Source: Cellulomonas sp. C5510 (GTDB lineage Bacteria; Actinomycetota; Actinomycetes; Actinomycetales; Cellulomonadaceae). Taken from it: a DNA stretch of 64,000 nt. Below the pieces are notes generated by a model. That model was not told where the DNA came from. It did not search any database and saw only the letters and a program-made list of their open reading frames with translations. The stretch lies in assembly GCF_019797765.1 (NCBI RefSeq), contig NZ_CP081862.1, positions 2,604,001 to 2,668,000 of the forward strand. Reading direction: 5' to 3'. A program made the translations under genes and the position numbers. This document shows positions 47,394 through 55,000 of this stretch, piece after piece (the stretch's first letter is position 1; the number at the start of each line of letters is the position of its first letter).

Positions 47394-49885
47394 CGTCCTG
47401 CTCCTGTGGTGCGTCGGGCTCGCCCGCCACGGGGGCGCAGCGAGCGGGTGGTCAGCCGGCCGCGCCAGCGCTGCCGGCGCGGGGTCGCGGCTCGCATGTG
47501 GTCGAGCGCACGGTCGACCTGCGCCCAGTAGTCGCGCGCGTCCGCGACGGACGGGTCGGCCGGCCCGAAGACGGCGGCGTCCGCCCGCTCCGCGAGCGCG
47601 ACCACGGCGGCGCCGGCCTCGGCCCCGGCCGCGTTCGGCCCGGGAGCCGCAGCGCGTCCACGACGTGTCGGCACCGGGACCGCTGCGGTGAACGCCAGGT
47701 CGAGCGCCCGGGCGCCCTCGCGGCGGGTCGCGACCGGGTCGACGTCGCGCCGGAGGTCGGTCGCCAGGTCCAGCACCTCCTGCCAGCCCCCGACGACGCG
47801 GCGCAGCGGCACCGGGTCACGGCGACGGCGACGACGGCGGCGGGCCTTGAGCGCCGCGATGACGAGGAACGGCGACAGCAGCAGGAGCAGCCCGCCGGAC
47901 CCCGCGGCGACGCCCAGCGCGATCCGCTGCCAGAGCGCCCAGCCGGACTCGTCGGCCGGGTCCTGCGTCTGGGGCTGCTCGGTGTCGTCCTGCGGCGGCT
48001 CCACCGGGTCGGGCGCCGGCGGCGGGGGCTGGGCGACCTGCGGCTCGGGGTCGGCCTGGCTGGTCTCGGTCTCGTCCTGCGGTGTCTGGCTCTCCGGCGG
48101 CGTGGGGTCGAACGGCACCCAGCCGTGACCCGCGAAGGCGATCTCCACCCACGCGTGGACGTCGGCCCCGGTGACCACCACGGGGTCGCCGGGGTCTGCG
48201 GCCGGCGCCTCGTCCGCCCCGGCGTCGCCGTCCTCGTCGGCGCCGGGGACGAAGCCCATGACGACGCGCGCGGGCAGGCCCAGCTCCCGGGCCATGAGCG
48301 CCATCGCGGACGCGTACTGCTCGTCGTCGCCGACCATGAGCTCGCCGTCGAGCAGCGTCGCGACCCGGTCGGCCCCGTGCCCGGAGAGCGACGGGTAGTC
48401 GCCCTGGTCCGTGCGGCCGTGGGAGAAGAACCCGTTCTCCGACAGCGTCCGTTCCAGCGCCCGGGCGACCTCGGCCGGCGTCTCCGCGTCCCGGACGGCG
48501 TCGGAGGCGGCCGCCACCACCGCGTCGGGCACCGCCTGCGGCTCGGGGAGGTCGAGGTCGCGGCCCGTGGCGGAGCCGAGAGCGGCATCGTCGGGCACGG
48601 CCGGCACGAGCGTGTCCAGCGTGTACGTCAGGCCGGTGTCGAGCCCGCCGGTCAGCACGGCCGCCCCGGTGGCGTCGTTGAACCGCAGCCGCGCCTGGTC
48701 CTCCTGGTCGGCGAACCGCACGGACACCGCGTCGCCGACCGTCGGCAGCCACACGCCGTCCAGCTGGTCGACCTGCACGCGCACCTGCACGCGGCTGCCG
48801 TCCCGGGAGTCCGCCTCCTCGGCCGCCCGGTCGCCGACCGTCTCGCCGACCCGCCGGAACTCGCCGGAGGCGCGGGACGAGCCGTCGCCCGCGACGTTCC
48901 AGACCACACCGTCGAACCGGTCGAACGTCGCGAGCCGCACCCGCGCGCCCTCGGGCAGCCCCGTCACCGTGAACAGGTCCACCGTGTCGTCGTCCTTGAC
49001 GAACGCGCGGAACGCGGACAGCGGGCTGGCGTAGTCGCGGGGGTCGAACGGCGGCACGAGCTCGTCACGCAGCACGAAGCGGTCGCTCCTCCGGTCGACC
49101 ACGGCGCCCGCGCCCAGGCCCGCCCCGGCGGCCACGGCGACGAGAGCGACGAGGGCGACCGGGCGCCGGGCACGGAGCCGCCCCGCGCGCCACGAGGCCC
49201 ACAGGAGCAGGACGCCGGCGAGTGCCGTGCCGACCGCCGCCGGCGCGACCACCGTGTGCGTGCCGAGCAGCACCGCGACCGCCAGGCACACGGCGGGCAG
49301 GGCTGCCGCCGCCGGCGCAGCGCGACCGGTGCCGAGCGCGAGCCGGATCCCGACGGCGGTCGCGGTGAGCGCCAGCACGTACGGGGGCACCAGCAACCAG
49401 CCGGACCCGCCGAGCGGGGGCTGGAGCGTGAGGACGTCCTTCCACCCGAGGACCGACCCGCGCACCACCGCGACCGCGGACGCCGGCGTCGGCAGCAGAC
49501 CCCCGACGGTCTCGCCGGGTGTCGCCAGCGGGCCGCCCGCGAGCACGGCGACGGCGAGCAGCACCGCGGCCGTGACCGGCGGCGACCACCGGGTCCACGC
49601 CGTCAGGACGCCGACGGCGGCACCGAGCAGCACGCCGCCCAGGACGGGCACGACCAGCGCCGACCCGCCGTAGACGGGCAGCAACGGTGTCAGCGCGGCA
49701 GCGGTCGCGACGGCGAGCACGAGCACGTCGGCGACGGCCGCCGCGCCGCGCGGCACGCCGCGCCGCCGTGCAGCCGCGGGACGCCCCGACCCGCGCGGAC
49801 GCCGGGCCGGCCCACCGGGCGGACCCGGCGGGGGCCCGGGAGGCGTCACCGCCGCGGCGGTCGAGGGGGCGGTCGCGGTGCTCAT
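47390..49885 (-). CDS. Transglutaminase-like membrane protein lacking the catalytic cysteine
   Basis: Protein of 831 residues. The N-terminus has about six or seven helices (TgpA/DUF3488-like layout), then an exported segment, a transglutaminase-core domain near 480-600, a Pro/Gln/Asp/Glu stretch, one further helix near 652-675 and a cytosolic basic tail. The core keeps the histidine (DVHAWVEI, His577) and aspartate (WVPFDPTP, Asp593), but the usual G-x-C-E-Q site reads GDDEQYASAM, so residue 521 is Asp instead of Cys. It should not act as a cysteine transglutaminase or protease; binding or structural work is more likely. The start overlaps the DUF58 stop (ATGA). Confidence 0.9.
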   Translation of the reverse strand: MSTATAPSTAAAVTPPGPPPGPPGGPARRPRGSGRPAAARRRGVPRGAAAVADVLVLAVATAAALTPLLPVYGGSALVVPVLGGVLLGAAVGVLTAWTRWSPPVTAAVLLAVAVLAGGPLATPGETVGGLLPTPASAVAVVRGSVLGWKDVLTLQPPLGGSGWLLVPPYVLALTATAVGIRLALGTGRAAPAAAALPAVCLAVAVLLGTHTVVAPAAVGTALAGVLLLWASWRAGRLRARRPVALVALVAVAAGAGLGAGAVVDRRSDRFVLRDELVPPFDPRDYASPLSAFRAFVKDDDTVDLFTVTGLPEGARVRLATFDRFDGVVWNVAGDGSSRASGEFRRVGETVGDRAAEEADSRDGSRVQVRVQVDQLDGVWLPTVGDAVSVRFADQEDQARLRFNDATGAAVLTGGLDTGLTYTLDTLVPAVPDDAALGSATGRDLDLPEPQAVPDAVVAAASDAVRDAETPAEVARALERTLSENGFFSHGRTDQGDYPSLSGHGADRVATLLDGELMVGDDEQYASAMALMARELGLPARVVMGFVPGADEDGDAGADEAPAADPGDPVVVTGADVHAWVEIAFAGHGWVPFDPTPPESQTPQDETETSQADPEPQVAQPPPPAPDPVEPPQDDTEQPQTQDPADESGWALWQRIALGVAAGSGGLLLLLSPFLVIAALKARRRRRRRRDPVPLRRVVGGWQEVLDLATDLRRDVDPVATRREGARALDLAFTAAVPVPTRRGRAAAPGPNAAGAEAGAAVVALAERADAAVFGPADPSVADARDYWAQVDRALDHMRAATPRRQRWRGRLTTRSLRPRGGRARRTTGAGR

Positions 49886-51051
49886 CCGGCCGCCGCCAGC
49901 CGCAGGGCGCGCGGCAGGTCGTCGAGCGCGCCCAGCCGGACCAGGCTGAGCCCGCGCTGCGTGCGGACGTGGACGGCGGACCCCGGGTCGCACGACACCA
50001 CGAGCGTCCGGGTGCCCTCGGGCACGTGCCGCGCAGCGGCGCGCAGGTCCGCGTCGGCGACCACGGCACCGGTGACGAGGAAGGCGAGCGTCACGTCGGG
50101 GGCCTCGCGCGCGATCCGGCGCCCGAGCAGCGCCGTCGCGGTGCCGTCGGGACCGCAGACGATCGCCGAGCAGTCGTCGAGCAGCGGGCGCCGGGCCGTG
50201 GTCCGGACGCGCCCCGCGCCGGCCAGAACGGCCAGCGGGTGCTCCTCGGCGATGACGTGCACCCCGAGGGACGCCACCACCGAGACGGCGAGCTCCAGCT
50301 CCGCGTCGTCGTCGGCGTGGCCGTAGTCGCGCGGGTCCGTGGCGAGCGCGACGGCGGTCTGCGTGCGCCGGGTGTCCTCGTACTGCTTGACGGTGAGGAC
50401 GCCGCGCCGCGCGGTGGTGCGCCAGTGGATCGAGCGCCGGTCGTCCCCCACCACGTAGTCGCGCAGGGCGTGGAAGGCCAGGTCCATGTCCGACAGGTCG
50501 CGGGTCGAGCCGCCCTCCAGGTCCCGCAGCAGGCCTGCGTCCGCGCCGGTCAGCATGACGACGCGGGGGTGGACGTAGAGCTCCTCCGAGCCGGTCGTCA
50601 CCGCGTGCCGCACCGCCAGCCCGAGCGCGTCGCCCCGCACGGCCCGCACGGGACCGACCGTCACGACGGCCCGGCGCTCCGTCGGCACCGCGAACAGCTC
50701 CTCGTGCTCGGCGCCGGGTGCGAGGGACGGCACCTGCAGCTCGGCGCGGCCCTGCCCGACCTGCAGCTCGAGCCGCACCGCCCGGGTCCGGCGACCGGCG
50801 GGCGCCGTCACCACCACGCCGCCGAACGCCCGCTCCCCCACCCGGACCCGCCGGTCGGCGAGGTCGAGCCGGACCGCGTGCGGCAGCCGCCCCCACGTCA
50901 TCGCGACGGCCACCACCAGGGCGGCGACGCCGGCGGCACCCGCCGCGGCGAGCTCCACCCAGCCGAGCAGCACGCCGGCGGCCGCGGAGGCCGCACCGAG
51001 CAGCCCCGCGCCCCAGCCGACGCCCGACAGCCGGGTGTGCGAGCGCCTCAC
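49882..51051 (-). CDS. DUF58 domain protein
   Basis: Protein of 389 residues with two N-terminal membrane helices and a cytosolic part containing DUF58. The hallmark is RDYVVGDDRRSIHWRTTARRG and LTVKQYEDTRRTQ. DUF58 proteins have a vWA-like fold and accompany MoxR ATPases, probably as their partners in building metal- or peptide-containing complexes. GTG 51051. It lies 34 bases after the MoxR gene and overlaps the transglutaminase-like gene. Confidence 0.9.
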   Translation of the reverse strand: MRRSHTRLSGVGWGAGLLGAASAAAGVLLGWVELAAAGAAGVAALVVAVAMTWGRLPHAVRLDLADRRVRVGERAFGGVVVTAPAGRRTRAVRLELQVGQGRAELQVPSLAPGAEHEELFAVPTERRAVVTVGPVRAVRGDALGLAVRHAVTTGSEELYVHPRVVMLTGADAGLLRDLEGGSTRDLSDMDLAFHALRDYVVGDDRRSIHWRTTARRGVLTVKQYEDTRRTQTAVALATDPRDYGHADDDAELELAVSVVASLGVHVIAEEHPLAVLAGAGRVRTTARRPLLDDCSAIVCGPDGTATALLGRRIAREAPDVTLAFLVTGAVVADADLRAAARHVPEGTRTLVVSCDPGSAVHVRTQRGLSLVRLGALDDLPRALRLAAAG

Positions 51052-51085
51052 GGCGCCGCCCCGGCCCAGGTGCGGACGGACCAGC

Positions 51086-52039
51086 TCACGCCCGCGCCAC
51101 CGGCGGTGCCGTCGCGGCCAGCACGCGCTCGACCACTTGCGTGGCCGTCGCGCCGAGGAAGTCCGCCTCCGGGTCGAGCACCAGGCGGTGCGCCAGCACC
51201 GGCACGGCCAGGTCCTTCACGTCGTCCGGGATCACGTACGACCGGCCCGCCGCCGCGGCCTGCACGCGGGCGCACCGGACCAGGGCGAGCCCACCCCGCA
51301 CGCTGCCGCCGAGCGCCGTCTGCGGGTCCTCGCGGGTCCCCTCCAGCAGCCGGGCGACGTAGTCCAGCACCGCACCGTCGACGTGCACGGTCTGGGCGAG
51401 CTCCGACATCTCGACCACGCCGGCCGTGGTCACGACCGCGTCGAGCGCCCGCGTGCGGTCCCGCGCCCCCGACAGGATCTCGACCGTGGACGTCCGGTCC
51501 GGGTAGCCGAGGGAGGTGCGCACCAGGAACCGGTCGAGCTGCGCCTCCGGCAGCCGGTACGTGCCCGCCTGCTCGATCGGGTTCTGCGTCGCCACCACCA
51601 CGAACGGGCGCCCCACGGGGTGCGTGTCCCGGTCGACGGTGACGTGGCCCTCCTCCATCACCTCGAGCAGCGCGGACTGCGTCTTCGGCGACGCCCGGTT
51701 GATCTCGTCCGCGAGCAGCACCGACGTGAACACCGGGCCCGGGTGGAACTGGAAGGTGCGCGCGCCCTGGTCCCAGATCGTCACGCCCGTGACGTCGCTC
51801 GGCAGCAGGTCGGGCGTGAACTGGATGCGCTGGTGGGTGCCCTGCACCGACGCGGCGATGGCCTTGGCCAGCGACGTCTTCCCGGTGCCGGGCGCGTCCT
51901 CCAGGAGCACGTGGCCCTCGGCGACCATCGCCGTCAGCACCAGCCGCACGGCCCGGTCGGCACCCAGCACCGCGCGGGAGACGTTGGCGACCAGGGAGGC
52001 GAACGTCTCGGCGAACCAGGCGGACTGCTCGGGGGTCAT
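51086..52039 (-). CDS. MoxR-family AAA+ ATPase
   Basis: Protein of 317 residues. Walker A is LEDAPGTGKTSLAKA (near 48-62), Walker B LLADEINRASPK, sensor 1 VVATQNPIEQAGTY and the arginine region LPEAQLDRFL, with the C-terminal lid after residue 220. MoxR ATPases act as chaperones for protein-complex assembly or activation, usually with DUF58/vWA partners as here. ATG 52039 has GGAG upstream. It begins 58 bases after the giant surface protein stops. Confidence 0.95.
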   Translation of the reverse strand: MTPEQSAWFAETFASLVANVSRAVLGADRAVRLVLTAMVAEGHVLLEDAPGTGKTSLAKAIAASVQGTHQRIQFTPDLLPSDVTGVTIWDQGARTFQFHPGPVFTSVLLADEINRASPKTQSALLEVMEEGHVTVDRDTHPVGRPFVVVATQNPIEQAGTYRLPEAQLDRFLVRTSLGYPDRTSTVEILSGARDRTRALDAVVTTAGVVEMSELAQTVHVDGAVLDYVARLLEGTREDPQTALGGSVRGGLALVRCARVQAAAAGRSYVIPDDVKDLAVPVLAHRLVLDPEADFLGATATQVVERVLAATAPPVARA

Positions 52040-52097
52040 CGGGTGGTCGTCTCCTGTCGGGGGAAGGGGGTCGTCTGTCTCATCGGCAGGGCGGGCG

Positions 52098-55000
52098 TCA
52101 CCCGGAGGCGCCGGGGTCGGTCCCGTCGCCGGGGTCCGGTGGCTGCCCGGGCTCGGTCCAGGTCACCGTGAGACTCGCGGGAGGCGCGGTCCAGCCGCCC
52201 CACCCCGTGCCGGAGCGCGCGCGCACGGAGAGCGTGATCGTCGAGCCGTTCGTCGCGAGCTGGGGCAGGTCGATCGTCTCCGTGGTCGCGGTCGATCGGC
52301 CCGCACGCAGAGGCGCCCCGTTCACCGCCACCTGGTACTCGTACTCCTCGACGGCGGTGCCGCCGGTCTCGCCGGGGGCCACCCACGACAGCACGAGCTG
52401 CGCGGGCCTCCCGGTGACCGGGTCGGGAGAGGCGGTCTGGATCTCCGGGCTCGTCGGGGCTCCCGGAAGCGTGCGGACGACTCCGGCGTCCACGGTCGTC
52501 CCCTCTCCGAACGCGCCGCAGCCGCGGGCGTTGCAGGCGCGGACGGAGATCGTGGGCCGAGCGCCGGCGGGCAGGTCGGAGACCCGCGCGGTCCGCCCGA
52601 CGACCGAGGGCGAGCCGGCCGTCGTCTGCACCTCGTACCGCGTGACCAGCGAGCCGTTGCCGTCCGCCTCGGGCCAGTCGACGTCGACGAACCCCTGGCC
52701 GGGCGGAGCATCGCTCGAGGTCCGCACGACCGTCGGGGCCCGGGGGGCCGACGGCACGCCGAACGCGATCGCGCTCGCACTCCCCGGGTCGCCCCACCCC
52801 GCCTTGTTCCGGGCGCTGACCTCGAACGTGTACTCCGCCCCGTTCGACGCGTTCCGCAGCTGGTAGAGCGTCTGGGACGCGGCCACCTCGAAGGTCCCCG
52901 CCCCGGGACCGCCCGCGACGACCACGCGGTACCCGCGGACGACGTCGCCGTTGTCAGCCGGCGGCGCCCAGGTGACGTCGATCTGGCGCCCCTCGTCCGA
53001 GGCGACGGGCTGCGCGGTGACGGGCGGCTCCCCCGGGACACCGGCCGGCACCTCCGTCCCCGACACCCCGCTCCACGCGCTCGGCTCCGGCGCTCGGTTG
53101 TGCGCCCGGACCTGCACCGTGTAGGCCGTCCCGTTCGCCAGCCCCACGAACGTGTACGACGTCCCCGACGTGGTGACGGTCGCGGAGCCTCCGGGCGGCG
53201 CGGGAGACAGCATGAGCGTGTACGACGTCACCGGCGACCCGTTGCTGGCCGGGGCGTCCCAGACCGCGGTGAGCTCGCCGTCGCCGAAGCCGGTCCAGCG
53301 CGGCGGCGCCGGGGTGTCCGGGACGGCGTCGGGCCGTGCGACGGCGGACGCCGGGCTGGGGTCGGACATGCCGACGGCGTTCTCGGCGGCGACGGTGAAC
53401 GTGTACTCCACGTTGTTGGTCAGGCCGGTGATGGTGCAGGTGGTGCTCGCGCAGGGCGTGCGGGTGCCGTCGGGGCTGGCGACGACCTGGTAGCCGGTGA
53501 TGGGCTCGCCGCGGAAGTCCGGGGCGGTCCAGGACAGGACGACGGTGCCGTCGCGCACCTCGCCGATCCGCGGGGCTGCGGGGGTGGCGGGCTTGCCGCG
53601 CACGCGCAGCGAGATGCCGGCGGACACCTCGCGGGCGGGGTCCCCCGTGGCGTCGCGGACGCGGACGCGGACCACCATCTCCCCGACCAGGTCGGCGGCC
53701 GGGCGCAGCACCACGTTCTGCCCGGACACGGCGGCGGTGCCGGTGCCGGGCGTCTCGACGGTCGCCGAGACCACGCGCAGCGGCTGGTCCGGGAACGGGT
53801 TGTAGGCACCGGCGAGCACGTCCACGACGCGCTCGCGACCCTGCACGCCGTCCCCGAGCGCCACGCTGTTCACGACGGCGACGCGCCGGGTGCTCGCGAT
53901 CGTGCGGAGCTCCACCTGCACGTCCATCGACGACGACCGCCCGTACCCGAGCTGGAGCTGCAGCGTGGCGCGCGTGCCCTTGGGCGTGCCGACGTCCGAG
54001 GCGACCGTGAGCCGGCTGCCGGACAGGCCGACGGTGAAGCCCGCGGGCTGCCCCGACGTGAGGCGGTACGTGTACGTGTCCGCGCCCGACGCACCCTCGA
54101 CGCCGCGCGTGAACGCGAGCAGGTCGACGGTGGCCGCGGGCTCCCCCGGCCCGACGTCCACGACCGCGGGGTCGAACACCGGCGGGTAGTCGTCGAGCGT
54201 GTACACGGTGATCGGCAGCGTGATCACGGCCGTGCGCGCACTCGTGTCGCCGGGGCCGGTGGCGTCGGTCACGGGCACCGTGATCGACGCCGGACCGACA
54301 TAGCCCGCGGCGGGCGTGTACCGGACGGTGGTGTCGTCGACGACGAGCGACGAGCCGTCCGAGCGCGTCGCGGTGACCTGCGTCGCGTCCGACACCTGCG
54401 CCTCGCGCCCGGGGGCGACCTGGATCTGCTCGCTGAGCGGGATGGTGAGCGTCTCGCCGCTCGCCACCCGCAGCTCGGGCGCCCGGGGCCGGGCGGTCGG
54501 CGGGAAGAAGCCGAGGGCGGGCACCGAGATGAACGCGTAGGACCGCACGCCCTCCGCGGAGCGGTTCGTCAGCAGGTACGGGATCGTCTGGGCGGTGGCC
54601 GCGAGCGTCACCGTGACCAGACCGTCCTCGCCGACCGAGGCGACGTCGGCGGCGGAGCGCGGCACCGACACCACGAGGTCGTCCAGGGGCCCGCTCGGGT
54701 TCTGGGCGACGGCGAGCACGTCCACGTCGACGGAGGTGAGCCCGACCGTGTCGACCGGCGGGACGACCACGTCCTGGGCGATCGGCGGCAGCACCGGCGC
54801 CTCGGGGTCGACGGTCACGGTCAGGACCGCGCCGGACCGGGCCCCGCGGGTGTTCTGCGCGGTGTAGCCGATCGGCATCACACCCGCGGCGTCGCCCTGC
54901 ACCACGAGGCGGCTGCCGACCACCGACGCCGTGATGCCGTCCGGCACCTCCAGGTCGTCCAGCAGGGAGAGCGTGCCGCCGGACACGTCCGTGTCGTTCT

